A stretch of 64,000 nt of DNA from positions 42,108 through 106,107 of the forward strand of contig NZ_JXLL01000006.1 of NCBI RefSeq assembly GCF_001316435.1, written 5' to 3'. The notes beneath the pieces are model-generated. The model worked only from the letters and a program-made list of their open reading frames with translations, did no database searches and had not been told where the DNA came from. The position numbers were made by a program, and so were the translations under genes. Origin of the DNA: Caloranaerobacter sp. TR13. Lineage in GTDB: Bacteria > Bacillota > Clostridia > Tissierellales > Thermohalobacteraceae. Shown one piece after another: positions 27,160 to 35,962 of this stretch; position 1 is the stretch's first letter, and each line of letters begins with the position of its first letter.

Positions 27160-27978
27160 TTAAACATTGGGAACATTTATTCCATAAAATATCTCTGTCA
27201 TTTCTTTATTTAATTTTTGAATAATTTTTTCTCTTTCTTTTTGTGTTAAATCTTCTTCGTTTATTTCAAATAAATAATTTTCTAATTTCAGATCCTTTAT
27301 TTTCATCTTAGTATGGAATATATTAGATTGATAAATATTCATATCTATCAGATTATACCTAGCTATTGTTTCCTTCGCTATAAAATTTTGAATTGAATTA
27401 ATATCATGGTCAATAAAATGTTTTCTACCATTTACATCTCTAGTAAACCCTCTAACTCTATAATCTATAGTTATAATATCAGAATCAAAACTATCAATTA
27501 GATAATTTAAAGCTTTTAAAGGAGAAATCTTACCACAAGTAGAAACATCAATATCAACTCTAAATGTACTTATATTATTTTCCGGATGTGTTTCAGGGTA
27601 AGTGTGAACTGTTATATGACTCTTGTCTAAATGTCCTACTATATTTTCTCGTATAGGAGTCAATATCCCCCTATTACAAGATGGATCTAGCACATATAAC
27701 GGTACTTCCTCTTCAGAAATCAATAGTGTTACACTTGCCCCTTGAGGGTCATAATCTTGTTTAGCTATATTTAGTACATTTGCCCCTATAATTTCTGTAA
27801 CAGTCGTTAATATTCTAGTTAATCTTTCAGAATTATACTGTTCATCAATGTATTCAATGTATTTTTTTCTATCTTCTTCAGTCTCAGTATAACATATATC
27901 ATAAATATTAAAGCTTAGTGATTTTGTTAAGTTATTAAAACCGTATAGTTTCAACTTGTTTTCATTAGTTTCTATCAA
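27160..27978 (-). CDS. speD: S-adenosylmethionine decarboxylase proenzyme
   Basis: SpeD (272 residues) makes decarboxylated SAM for spermidine synthesis. It is the long, E. coli-like form. Self-cleavage would occur at Lys119-Ser120 (HLDKSHI), leaving the pyruvoyl cofactor on the large chain. The catalytic Cys is in [16 protein letters not shown] near residue 148. Translation starts at TTG after AAAGGGG. No spermidine synthase is adjacent. Confidence 0.95.
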   Translation of the reverse strand: MIETNENKLKLYGFNNLTKSLSFNIYDICYTETEEDRKKYIEYIDEQYNSERLTRILTTVTEIIGANVLNIAKQDYDPQGASVTLLISEEEVPLYVLDPSCNRGILTPIRENIVGHLDKSHITVHTYPETHPENNISTFRVDIDVSTCGKISPLKALNYLIDSFDSDIITIDYRVRGFTRDVNGRKHFIDHDINSIQNFIAKETIARYNLIDMNIYQSNIFHTKMKIKDLKLENYLFEINEEDLTQKEREKIIQKLNKEMTEIFYGINVPNV

Positions 27979-28131
27979 CTTAATTCCCCTTTTCTACTAA
28001 ATTCTTCTCTATATAACAAGCTATTTTATATAGTTAAATCTAGTTTCCCAAAGTTTAAGCTAATTATAAATTATAAACCAATAGAATATAATAGTCAATT
28101 AAAATTAAAATAATAATAACTTAAAAATTTA

Positions 28132-28156
28132 CCCCTACTTTACATAAGTAGGGGTT
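28132..28156 (-). terminator. Terminator of asnS
   Basis: A 10-bp stem (ACCCCTACTT/AAGTAGGGGT) with a 5-base loop lies 20 bases beyond the asnS stop and is followed on the minus strand by AAATTTTTAAG. Confidence 0.85.
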
Positions 28157-28176
28157 TTTACTATATTTTATATCAT

Positions 28177-29568
28177 TTAAAATTCTGCTGATTTTGGAGT
28201 TCTTGGATATGGAATAACATCTCTAATGTTAGTCATACCTGTTAGATACATTATAGCTCGCTCAAATCCTAATCCATAACCAGCATGCTTAACTCCACCA
28301 TATTTTCTTAATTCTAGATACCACCAATAGTCTTCTTTCTTAAGTCCCATTTCTTCCATTCTCTTTACTAAAACATCGAATCTTTCTTCTCTTTGACTTC
28401 CACCTATTATTTCTCCAACTCCAGGTACTAATAAGTCCATAGCTGCAACAGTTTTATTATCATCATTCAATCTCATATAGAAAGCTTTTATATCTTTTGG
28501 ATAATCTGTTACAAAAACAGGTTTATTAAACACTTCCTCTGTAATATATCTTTCGTGTTCAGTTTGCAAGTCATTACCCCATTCTACAGGGTATTGGAAA
28601 TCCCTATTTGATTTTTTTAGTATATCTATAGCTTCAGTATAAGTTATTCTTTCAAAATTTGACTTAACTATATTAGTCAATCTGTCTAACAACCCTTTAT
28701 CTATAAACTTGTTAAAGAACTCAATCTCTTCTGGCGCATTTTCTAAAACAAAACTTATTATATACTTTAACATTTCTTCAGCTAAATCCATATCATCCTT
28801 AAGGTCTGCAAAAGCTATTTCAGGCTCTATCATCCAGAACTCTGCAGCATGTCTTGCAGTATTAGAATTTTCAGCCCTAAAAGTAGGTCCAAATGTATAA
28901 ACATTTCTAAATGCCAAAGCATATGCTTCCACATTTAACTGTCCACTTACTGTTAAATTTGTTTCTTTACCAAAGAAATCTTTTTTAAAATCAATTTTAC
29001 CATTTTCATCTAATGGTAGATTGTCAAAGTCTAACGTTGTAACTCTAAACATTTGTCCTGCACCTTCACAGTCACTACCTGTAATTATTGGCGTATGCAC
29101 ATAGACAAAATCTCTTTCTTGAAAGAACTTGTGTATTGCATAAGCAACTAATGAACGAATTCTAAATACTGCTGAAAAAGTATTACTTCTTGGTCTTAAA
29201 TGAGCAATAGTTCTTAAGAATTCGAAAGTATGCCTTTTCTTTTGAAGTGGATAATTCTTATCTGATTCAGCTTCAATAGTTATACTTGTTGCCTTTATTT
29301 CAAATGGTTGTTTATTATTAGGAGTTGCTACAAGCAGTCCCTCAACTTTAATTGCAGTACTAATAGGTAATTTAGAAATTTCTTTAAAATTATCTAAATT
29401 ATCCTCGAATACAATCTGAATATTTTTGAAAAAGCTACCATCATTTAACTCAATAAAACCAAAAGATTTCGAACTTCTAATAGTTCTTACCCATCCTGAA
29501 ACAGCTACATTGTTATCTATATACTTTTCCATATTTCTATAAATATCTTTTACTAGTATGTTTTTCAT
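28177..29568 (-). CDS. asnS: Asparaginyl-tRNA synthetase
   Basis: AsnRS (463 residues), a class IIb synthetase: OB-fold anticodon domain first ([20 protein letters not shown], 20 residues), then the catalytic core with motif 2 ([20 protein letters not shown]) and motif 3 ([14 protein letters not shown]). [21 protein letters not shown] distinguishes it from AspRS. It is controlled by a T-box upstream whose specifier triplet reads AAC, the asparagine codon. Between the T-box terminator and the start lie about 220 nt of repeat-derived sequence. Confidence 0.96.
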   Translation of the reverse strand: MKNILVKDIYRNMEKYIDNNVAVSGWVRTIRSSKSFGFIELNDGSFFKNIQIVFEDNLDNFKEISKLPISTAIKVEGLLVATPNNKQPFEIKATSITIEAESDKNYPLQKKRHTFEFLRTIAHLRPRSNTFSAVFRIRSLVAYAIHKFFQERDFVYVHTPIITGSDCEGAGQMFRVTTLDFDNLPLDENGKIDFKKDFFGKETNLTVSGQLNVEAYALAFRNVYTFGPTFRAENSNTARHAAEFWMIEPEIAFADLKDDMDLAEEMLKYIISFVLENAPEEIEFFNKFIDKGLLDRLTNIVKSNFERITYTEAIDILKKSNRDFQYPVEWGNDLQTEHERYITEEVFNKPVFVTDYPKDIKAFYMRLNDDNKTVAAMDLLVPGVGEIIGGSQREERFDVLVKRMEEMGLKKEDYWWYLELRKYGGVKHAGYGLGFERAIMYLTGMTNIRDVIPYPRTPKSAEF

Positions 29569-29590
29569 CCTTATACCTCCCTTTTTTTAT

Positions 29591-29674
29591 TTAGTTACCA
29601 GTTGACAGTTAACAGAGTAGAGGAAATAAAAATGCAAAACTCCTTATCCCTGTCTACTGTTAACTGTTAACTAA
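29591..29674. repeat. Long imperfect inverted repeat in asnS 5' UTR
   Basis: The left arm (TTAGTTACCAGTTGACAGTT...) matches the reverse complement of the right arm (...CTGTTAACTGTTAACTAA) with a few mismatches over about 27 bases. It is made of repeated TTAACAG/CTGTTAA units. It lies inside the transcribed leader of asnS, downstream of the T-box. Confidence 0.65.
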
Positions 29675-29709
29675 TTTTACATTTTTAATTTTCAATTTTA
29701 CATTTCTAT

Positions 29710-29782
29710 GCCCTGTTCTCTGTCCCCTGTTACCTGTTCTCTAATCCTAGTACCCAGCACCCAGTATCCAGTACCTAGTACC
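29710..29782. repeat. Degenerate short tandem repeats
   Basis: Two degenerate arrays follow each other: CCTGTTCTCTGTCCCCTGTTACCTGTTCTC, here cited by its unit CTGTTCYCTGT, and CTAGTACCCAGCACCCAGT with unit near CCAGTAYCTAGTA. The second array recurs at 46591-46616 (CCAGTACCTAGTACCAAG). No known element class is recognised. Confidence 0.65.
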
Positions 29783-29789
29783 AAAATAT

Positions 29790-30062
29790 AAAAACCTTTC
29801 ATCCCAAAACAAGGGACGAAAGGTTACTTTCGCGGTGCCACCCTAATTGCTGCACATGCAGCCAACTTTACCAGTACAGAAAATATTTCTATACTGTCCA
29901 AATAATAACGGTTTGGTCCCGTCTAAGCCTACTCTCTAAATGATTTCGGTTAGAGACTCCGAGATGTTCTTCAATATGGACTTCGTATCGGTCTCCCACC
30001 ATCACCGACTCGCTTGAACTACGTTCCATATCTACTCTTCTCTTCATAGTCTTTTCCATATT
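29790..30062 (-). promoter_or_regulatory. T-box riboswitch of asnS (specifier AAC)
   Basis: The T-box sequence AGGGTGGCACCGCG is at 29844-29831 (minus strand) within an antiterminator. It is followed by the terminator stem CCTTTCGTCCC/GGGATGAAAGG and a run of T (29791-29824). Stem I begins with a GAGTAGA element near 30035, and the specifier loop near 29966-29968 reads AAC followed by A, which fits tRNA-Asn. Uncharged tRNA-Asn would allow read-through into asnS. Confidence 0.95.
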
Positions 30063-30074
30063 AATTTTTAACTT

Positions 30075-30103
30075 ATTATAATATTTTTTATAAAATATGT
30101 CAA
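30075..30103 (-). promoter_or_regulatory. Promoter of asnS T-box
   Basis: A full consensus sigma-A promoter: TTGACA (30103-30098), 17 bases, TATAAT (30080-30075) on the minus strand. Confidence 0.9.
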
Positions 30104-30139
30104 AACAATTTATATAATCTTGCCCAACATTTATACAAT

Positions 30140-31378
30140 TTATTCTACCTTTTCATCCCAAACCATTTTTGCAAGAGGAAATGGTTCTAACGCTCGATCA
30201 AGAATACCTTGAACATAAGCAATCAACATTCCATAGTTAACAATCGGTATATTTAAAGATTTTGCATTATTAATTCTATAAAGCATGCCTCTTCTATTTA
30301 GCATACATCCTCCACAATGTACTATTAAGGAATATTTTTGTATATCATCTGGAAATGAATTTCCAGAACTGAATTCAAATTCTAATTTTTTACCTGTAAT
30401 TTGTCTTATCCATCTTGGAATTTTTACTCTACCAATATCATCAGCTTGTCTATGATGAGTGCATCCTTCTGAAACCAAAATTTTATCTCCATCTTTAAGC
30501 TTTTCAATTGCTTTAACTCCTTTTACTAGCTCGACTAAATCTCCTTTAAATCTAGCAAATAGTATTGAAAAAGACGTCATTAAAATATCCTTTGGAGTAT
30601 CAGCAGCTACTTTCAAAAAAGCTTGTGAATCTGTTATTACAAGTTTAGGTTTTTTAGAGATATTTTCTAAAGTTTCCTTTAATTCATATTCTTTTGTAAC
30701 AATAGCAATTGCATCACTTTCTAAAATATCTCTAATAGTCTGCTGTTGAGGAAGAATCAGCCTTCCTTTTGGTGCTGCTTTGTCAATTGGAGTAACAAGA
30801 ATCACAAAGTCCCCTGGATTTATCAAATCGCCAACTATCTTAAATTTATCCTCATCTTCTGGTAAAACACTAATAATTTTCTTTTTCAATTCATTTATTC
30901 CCTGTTTTTTCAATGCTGAAATTGCTAAAACTGGTACTTTAAACTCCTTTTTCAAGCTAATAATCTCTTCATTAGATACCTCAGAAATATCAGCTTTGTT
31001 TAATACTATAATTAGTGGTATCTTCTTTTCCTTAATTCTATTAATTATCATTCTATCTTCATCAGTTATCCCAACAGTTGTATCAATTACAAACAGTGCT
31101 ACATCTGTTTTATTTAAAACTTCCATAGATTTTTTAATTCTAAGTTCTCCCAAATCACCAACATCATCTAATCCAGCAGTATCAATAATAACACAAGGTC
31201 CAATAGGTAAAATCTCTATTGACTTATAAACTGGGTCTGTAGTAGTTCCTTTAACGTCTGATACTATAGCTATTTCCTGGTTAGTAATTGCGTTTATAAT
31301 ACTGGATTTTCCTGAATTTCTCTTACCAAACAAAGCTATATGGACTCTGTTAGAGCGTGGTGTATCATTTAAACTCAT
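30140..31378 (-). CDS. hydF: [FeFe]-hydrogenase maturation GTPase HydF
   Basis: HydF (412 residues) is the scaffold that builds the 2Fe subcluster of the H-cluster before transfer to [FeFe]-hydrogenase. The G domain has GKRNSGKSSI (P-loop), DTAGLDD and NKAD; a dimerisation part follows; the C-terminal [4Fe-4S] site is made by CTHHRQ and HCGGCMLNRRGM. All expected cluster ligands are present. It is third in the transcript ttcA-like, aspA, hydF; hydE and hydG are not in the window. Confidence 0.96.
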   Translation of the reverse strand: MSLNDTPRSNRVHIALFGKRNSGKSSIINAITNQEIAIVSDVKGTTTDPVYKSIEILPIGPCVIIDTAGLDDVGDLGELRIKKSMEVLNKTDVALFVIDTTVGITDEDRMIINRIKEKKIPLIIVLNKADISEVSNEEIISLKKEFKVPVLAISALKKQGINELKKKIISVLPEDEDKFKIVGDLINPGDFVILVTPIDKAAPKGRLILPQQQTIRDILESDAIAIVTKEYELKETLENISKKPKLVITDSQAFLKVAADTPKDILMTSFSILFARFKGDLVELVKGVKAIEKLKDGDKILVSEGCTHHRQADDIGRVKIPRWIRQITGKKLEFEFSSGNSFPDDIQKYSLIVHCGGCMLNRRGMLYRINNAKSLNIPIVNYGMLIAYVQGILDRALEPFPLAKMVWDEKVE

Positions 31379-31394
31379 TTATATCCCTCCAAAA

Positions 31395-32792
31395 TCATTT
31401 ACCCGGTATTCCTGGTTTCGTTACCTGATAAGGATTTAATATTTTATCTATTTCTTCTTCAGTCAAAATATTTTCTTCTCTTAGAACTTCTCTTATTGTT
31501 TTATCATTTTTAAGTGCCTTCTTTGCTATTTCACTAGCCTTATCATAACCTATATGATGAACAAGAGCTGTTACTAATGCAGTAGACTTTTCAAGGTTTT
31601 CCATACACCTTTTTTCATTAACTTTTATTCCTTCGATACATTTTTCTCTAAATAGAATAACAGCATCATTTAATAGTTCTAAAGATTCTAGAAGACTTTC
31701 AGCTATAAGTGGGACAAATGCATTCAGTTCAAGCTGTCCTGAAGAACTAGCCATAGTAATAGCATAATCGTTTGCTATGACTTTCATTGCTACCTGTGCC
31801 ACCATCTCTGGTATAACTGGATTAACCTTGCCTGGCATAATACTCGATCCAGCTTGCATCATAGGAAGCTCTATTTCTCCTAACCCACCCTTTGGACCAG
31901 AATTTAACAATCTTAAATCATTTGAAATTTTAAGTAAATTCACGCTACAAGCCTTTAACAATCCAGAAACTTCTACAAATACGTCTGTATTTTGTGTTAT
32001 ATCCATAGGAAATTCAGACCTAGCAAGACCAAGCTTTGTTAAATCTTGAATAACATCTGTTATCATAAAAATGAATTTTAATGGAGCATTCATCCCAGTT
32101 CCAATTGCAGTCCCACCAAGATTTATTTGTCTAAGTCTTTCCTCAACTTTATAAACTCTCCATCTATCTCTAGCAATTGCTTTTGCATAAGCTCCAAAAC
32201 CTTGACCTACCATCATAGGAAGAGCATCCATAAGCTGAGTTCTACCTAATTTGATCATTTCACTAAATTCATTTTCTTTTATCTGAAGTGCTTCTTGCAA
32301 ATCTGCAAGAGAATCGCTCAATTTTCTAAGCATATGAATAGCAGCGATTCTAAGAGCAGTAGGATATACATCATTAGTAGACTGAGACATATTCACATGA
32401 TTAAGTGGATGGATAATGCTATAGTCTCCCTTTTTCCCTCCTAAAATCTCTATTGCTCTATTTGCAATAACTTCATTAACATTCATATTAGTAGAAGTGC
32501 CGGCTCCACCTTGAAATGCACTCAATTTAAACTCTTCATCAAATTTACCTTCAATAACCTCTTCACTTGCTTGAATTATAGCATTAGCCTTATCTTCTGG
32601 TAATTTGTTTAATCTTTTATTTACTATAGCTGCAGCTTTTTTAATAAGAGCAATTTCTCTTATTAGTTTTAAATTTACTGTTTTCGATTCTAATTTAAAA
32701 TTTTCTAATGCTCTTTTTGTATTAATTCCATAATATCTAATATTTTCAATCGTACACTCTCCTAAAAAATCCTTTTCTACTCTGTAGTCCAA
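31395..32792 (-). CDS. aspA: Aspartate ammonia-lyase
   Basis: AspA (465 residues) deaminates L-aspartate to fumarate and ammonia. The superfamily signature GSSIMPGKVNP and GGAGTSTNMNVNEVIANRA are clear; the latter is typical of aspartase/class II fumarase. The N-terminus (VEKDFLGE) favours aspartase over fumarase. Translation starts at TTG after AGGAGGGGTGAAG. It is 16 bases ahead of hydF, an association seen in other anaerobes, where the released ammonia may feed the azadithiolate bridge of the H-cluster; that link is inference. Confidence 0.9.
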   Translation of the reverse strand: MDYRVEKDFLGECTIENIRYYGINTKRALENFKLESKTVNLKLIREIALIKKAAAIVNKRLNKLPEDKANAIIQASEEVIEGKFDEEFKLSAFQGGAGTSTNMNVNEVIANRAIEILGGKKGDYSIIHPLNHVNMSQSTNDVYPTALRIAAIHMLRKLSDSLADLQEALQIKENEFSEMIKLGRTQLMDALPMMVGQGFGAYAKAIARDRWRVYKVEERLRQINLGGTAIGTGMNAPLKFIFMITDVIQDLTKLGLARSEFPMDITQNTDVFVEVSGLLKACSVNLLKISNDLRLLNSGPKGGLGEIELPMMQAGSSIMPGKVNPVIPEMVAQVAMKVIANDYAITMASSSGQLELNAFVPLIAESLLESLELLNDAVILFREKCIEGIKVNEKRCMENLEKSTALVTALVHHIGYDKASEIAKKALKNDKTIREVLREENILTEEEIDKILNPYQVTKPGIPGK

Positions 32793-32812
32793 ACTTCACC
32801 CCTCCTTTCCTA

Positions 32813-33706
32813 CTATTCTTCATCATAAAAATCCAAATATGAATACTTCTTTCCATCTTTTTGCCACCCTAATATTGCATCCATATTTACATTCTGAGCT
32901 GCTTTGAAAATCGATTTATCTATATTCTCAAAGTTTTGCTTTAAATCTTTTATAAGTTCTTTAATTTCACTTCTTTTACTTGATGTTTTCTTTGCAGCAA
33001 CCATGCATGCACAATTTAATGGCCAAATCCCACTATTTTGAGTAAAATTCTCAATATGTTTTTCACGTATATAATACATTGGTCTGATTAATTCTACACC
33101 TCTAAAATTTGTTGATTTTAATTTAGGAAGCATTGTTTTGAAACACCCAGCATATAAAATATTTAATAAAGTAGTTTCAATAACATCATTGAAATGATGC
33201 CCAAGAGCTAGCTTATTGCACCCAAGTTCTTGAGCTTTATTATATAATGCTCCACGTCGCATTCTAGCACACATATAACAAGGATAATCCTGTGCAATAT
33301 TATCAACTATTTCAAAAATTCTTGATTCAAAAATATGAATTGGTATGTTCAGATATTGGCAGTTGTCAATCAATAGCTCTTTTATGCTTTCATGATACCC
33401 TGGGTCCATCGCAATAAACTCAAGTTCAATTTTAACTTGTCCTTGACGTTTTAGCTCTTGAAACAACTTTGCCATAAGCATGCTATCTTTGCCACCAGAA
33501 ATTGCTACAGCAACCTTGTCTCCATCTTCTACTAAATTAAACTCTCTTATGGCTTTAATAAACTTTGACCATAAATGTTTTCTATATTTCTTAATAATAC
33601 TACGTTCTATCTCTCTAAGAGGTTTCCTTTCATTGAAAGGAATTAATATTTCACAACCACTTCCTGCTATACTATTTTCTCGATTATTAATTTCATTATT
33701 ACTCAT
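32813..33706 (-). CDS. TtcA-family tRNA thiolation enzyme
   Basis: A 297-residue ATPase of the TtcA/TmcA PP-loop family, which thiolates a cytidine in tRNA. The PP-loop is AVAISGGKDSMLMA near residue 70; Cys pairs CYMC and NCAC lie at positions suited to an Fe-S cluster; LGHHFNDVIETTLLNI is typical. It begins the transcript with aspA and hydF. Whether it modifies tRNA position 32 or has another thiolation target cannot be decided here. Confidence 0.85.
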   Translation of the reverse strand: MSNNEINNRENSIAGSGCEILIPFNERKPLREIERSIIKKYRKHLWSKFIKAIREFNLVEDGDKVAVAISGGKDSMLMAKLFQELKRQGQVKIELEFIAMDPGYHESIKELLIDNCQYLNIPIHIFESRIFEIVDNIAQDYPCYMCARMRRGALYNKAQELGCNKLALGHHFNDVIETTLLNILYAGCFKTMLPKLKSTNFRGVELIRPMYYIREKHIENFTQNSGIWPLNCACMVAAKKTSSKRSEIKELIKDLKQNFENIDKSIFKAAQNVNMDAILGWQKDGKKYSYLDFYDEE

Positions 33707-33856
33707 TATACCACCTCTCTTTTTTCCGAAAATATTATATCACCATTTTAACCATTTTGTCTTTGAAAAATTAATCTAAACATCAAAATTTAGTGCTTTA
33801 AACTATTTATTACTAAAATCTCTCTTTATCGCTTGATTTATGTAAAAATCATTAAA

Positions 33857-33886
33857 AAAATTCCCTAGATGTACCTAGGGAATTTT
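33857..33886 (-). terminator. Terminator of DUF302 gene
   Basis: A perfect 12-bp stem (AAAATTCCCTAG/CTAGGGAATTTT) with a 6-base loop, A- and T-flanked, lies 23 bases beyond the DUF302 stop on the minus strand; followed by TTTTTTAATG. Confidence 0.85.
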
Positions 33887-33908
33887 AAAATTTAAGTTGA
33901 AAATTTTT

Positions 33909-34298
33909 TTAATTAGCAGCCATATCAATAGCTTTTTTAAGTTCTTCTTCAACTTCCTTAGCTATATTTGTTAAATCTGCTTTACCTATCATATCCATTA
34001 ACATTGTAGGTTTTAGCATTCCAATAAATATTGAATCTTCTTTTTCGTATACAACTACTTTACATGGTAAAAAATAGCCAACTTCTAAATATGTTTCGAG
34101 TACTTCTTTTGCTTTTTTGGGATTACATACTTCAAAAATTTTAAAATTATGTGCTAAATCAAGACCTTTTTCTTTTAACTTATCCTTAAAATTTAACTCC
34201 CATAAAACACCAAACCCAACTCTACTCAAGCTATTTTTTAAGCTATTAATTGCTTGATCAAAAGTTTTATTAGTCTTTACTTCATATTTCAAATCCAT
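33909..34298 (-). CDS. DUF302 protein
   Basis: A 129-residue soluble protein of the DUF302 family (SRVGFGVLWELNFKDKLKEK, then FKIFEVCNPKKAKEVLE, and LPCKVVVYEKEDSIFIGML, each shown within 20 residues). Members are small, often near sulfur or redox genes; their function is not established. The single Cys in LPCKVVV is common in the family. It stands alone; divergently downstream of its promoter is the candidate selenoprotein, also a small redox protein. Confidence 0.85.
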   Translation of the reverse strand: MDLKYEVKTNKTFDQAINSLKNSLSRVGFGVLWELNFKDKLKEKGLDLAHNFKIFEVCNPKKAKEVLETYLEVGYFLPCKVVVYEKEDSIFIGMLKPTMLMDMIGKADLTNIAKEVEEELKKAIDMAAN

Positions 34299-34609
34299 TC
34301 TTTTTCCCCCTAATACTTTTTTATTTAATCAACATTGTATTTATAATGTTATAAACATTTACAGTAATTACTTATCTCAGCACTTTATATTTAAGATATC
34401 TCACCCCCTATTGGTATCAATATGTTTAAATAAACTTTTTGCTTATTTAATTTAACCTTGTATAGATTAGATACCCAATTGATAATAGTTAAAACGCTTC
34501 AGATAGGTTAAGAATTTCTGATTTTTTTATTTAAAGCTGGGTATTTTATAATATATTGAAAGTAAATTTTAGAGTAACTTGCCTATAAATGATTAAATGG
34601 GGTGAAAAT
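34299..34609. other. Divergent intergenic region DUF302 / selenoprotein
   Basis: No gene seen. Short inverted repeats occur (ATACCCA at 34470 with TGGGTAT at 34540; AACATT/AATGTT near 34335). A TATAAT at 34549 could be the -10 box for the plus-strand gene, but its -35 region is weak. A GGGGTG ribosome binding site precedes the ATG at 34610. Confidence 0.4.
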
Positions 34610-34867
34610 ATGGGATTATTTAAAAGGTTGTTTGGCAACAATATTGTCATGTATTCAGATTCATTATGAATTGATTGTCAAAAAGCAAAGAGTTTCTTTG
34701 CCTCTCATAATATTGAAGTAAAAATTAAAAATATCGAAGATCCACAAGTTCAAAAAGAGATGAAGAAAAAATTTAACCGAATTATGACTCCTACTATTTT
34801 AATAAATGGTAAAACAATAATCGGATTTGAAGATAATAAAGAATTAATAAAAAAATTACTAAAAATA
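34610..34867 (+). CDS. Glutaredoxin-like selenoprotein (in-frame UGA = Sec20)
   Basis: An 85-residue thioredoxin-fold protein if the TGA at 34667-34669 is read as selenocysteine. The active site would be U20-I-D-C23 in MYSDSLUIDCQKAKSFF, exactly where glutaredoxins have CPxC; downstream, IMTPTILINGKTIIGFED supplies the cis-Pro loop and glycine turn of the fold. The frame is open on both sides of the TGA, has a GGGGTGAAAAT ribosome binding site and ends at TAA. A SECIS-like hairpin follows the TGA. Stopping at the TGA would leave a 19-residue peptide. A plain nonsense mutation is the alternative, but the position at the catalytic Cys strongly favours Sec. sel genes are not in the window. Confidence 0.82.
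34685..34701 (+). promoter_or_regulatory. Candidate bacterial SECIS hairpin
   Basis: GCAAAG (34685-34690) pairs with CTTTGC (34696-34701) around the loop AGTTT. The loop begins 21 bases after the UGA, inside the 16-37 base window known for bacterial SECIS elements, and has a G in the first two loop positions as the model requires. It lies in the coding sequence, as expected in bacteria. Confidence 0.7.
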
Positions 34868-34996
34868 AGCTAAAAATTGAGTTCAAAGTAAACTTAATTC
34901 ATCTACTTTCAGACTGTAGATAAAATAAAACTATAATGATTGAAATTTGATATAAAATGGAGTAGCAGAGAATGAATTCTCTGCTACTCGTATAAG

Positions 34997-35932
34997 TTAA
35001 AATTTATTTTGCATTATCTCATAATAATCAAGCTGATTAAATACACACTCCTTAATACAAACTGTACATCCTGAAGTATTTGCAAAAGGAATTGCACATT
35101 TTCTATAATCAATGAATGTTAATGAGCCATCCTCATGAACTATTGGATTTTCATATATTGCATCTCCAGGACATTTTCTTATGCACTTTCCACACTTAGC
35201 ACAAAATTCTTTAATCCACATATGCTTATTTTCTGTTGAAAATGGTAAATTCTCAATGTTAGTATATATAGCTGCTATTCTTTGCCTTGGTCCATAATTT
35301 GGTGAAATTAAAAGCCCGTGTCTTCCTATAGCGCCTAAACCTGCTTTTTGTGCCAATAATGGGTATATAACATCTCCCCCTAAAGCTGGTCCTGCTTGAG
35401 CCTTAAATCCATTTTCTCTTAAATAATTAGCTATTTTGTTTACTATTATTCCTAATTCTAAATAAGTTCTGAATACTTCTTTACCTGTTTCTATTCCAGG
35501 TGCTTTATCTATGGGTTCTTTTTCCATTTCCATAGTTATCACAATTGCATTATCATATAAGATTGCACGGTTTTTAAAAATTAAATCGCTATCAACTTTT
35601 GTAAATCCAATATCAGATACACCTAAACGTTTTGCATATTCAATTAGTTCAGAAATAAATTTTTCTGAAGCGATTTTATTATTTTCTTTAGGATTTCTTT
35701 TTACTGAAGAGTAACTCTTTTTAACATTAAATAATGTTCTAATCATTGTTGGCATAATTGCCTTAATTTCTTTAAAGGATTTTTTAGAGTTACCACCGTA
35801 TTTCATAATTATTTCTGGTACACTTAATCCTTCCTTTGCATTTTTACCTGAATAAATGATTGGTTCATTTTCAGATACATATTTTTTTAGATTTTGAATT
35901 GATTGAATTATTTGTATCAATTTTTCATTCAT
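34997..35932 (-). CDS. Second dehalogenase/QueG-like Fe-S protein
   Basis: A 311-residue soluble protein related to the one at 12089-13147. The middle core is RLGVSDIGFTKV, QKAGLGAIGRHGLLISPNYG and PRQRIAAIYTNI; the C-terminus has CAKCGKCIRKCP and a second motif CTVCIKEC, giving two [4Fe-4S] sites. QueG proper has different flanking domains, so an epoxyqueuosine role is not supported; corrinoid or simple electron-transfer function is possible. The first 100 residues are basic, helical and not recognised. Its ribosome binding site is hidden in a hairpin that touches the ATG (35933-35949). It faces the selenoprotein gene tail to tail. Confidence 0.75.
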   Translation of the reverse strand: MNEKLIQIIQSIQNLKKYVSENEPIIYSGKNAKEGLSVPEIIMKYGGNSKKSFKEIKAIMPTMIRTLFNVKKSYSSVKRNPKENNKIASEKFISELIEYAKRLGVSDIGFTKVDSDLIFKNRAILYDNAIVITMEMEKEPIDKAPGIETGKEVFRTYLELGIIVNKIANYLRENGFKAQAGPALGGDVIYPLLAQKAGLGAIGRHGLLISPNYGPRQRIAAIYTNIENLPFSTENKHMWIKEFCAKCGKCIRKCPGDAIYENPIVHEDGSLTFIDYRKCAIPFANTSGCTVCIKECVFNQLDYYEIMQNKF

Positions 35933-35949
35933 AAAGGGGTCCCCCCTTT
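35933..35949 (-). promoter_or_regulatory. Hairpin sequestering ribosome binding site
   Basis: In the mRNA AAAGGGG pairs perfectly with CCCCTTT around the loop GGA, and the second arm ends at the base before the ATG. The only Shine-Dalgarno sequence (the G-run) is in the stem. Initiation would need the stem to open. Confidence 0.65.
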
Positions 35950-35962
35950 AACACTTATTAAC

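Noticed and set aside
34440..34560. A riboswitch before the selenoprotein gene
   Set aside because: Only weak inverted repeats are present, with no conserved aptamer sequence or terminator.
34610..34669. A 19-residue peptide ending at TGA
   Set aside because: The frame continues with clear glutaredoxin sequence and the TGA replaces a catalytic Cys; reading it as a stop explains the data worse than selenocysteine.
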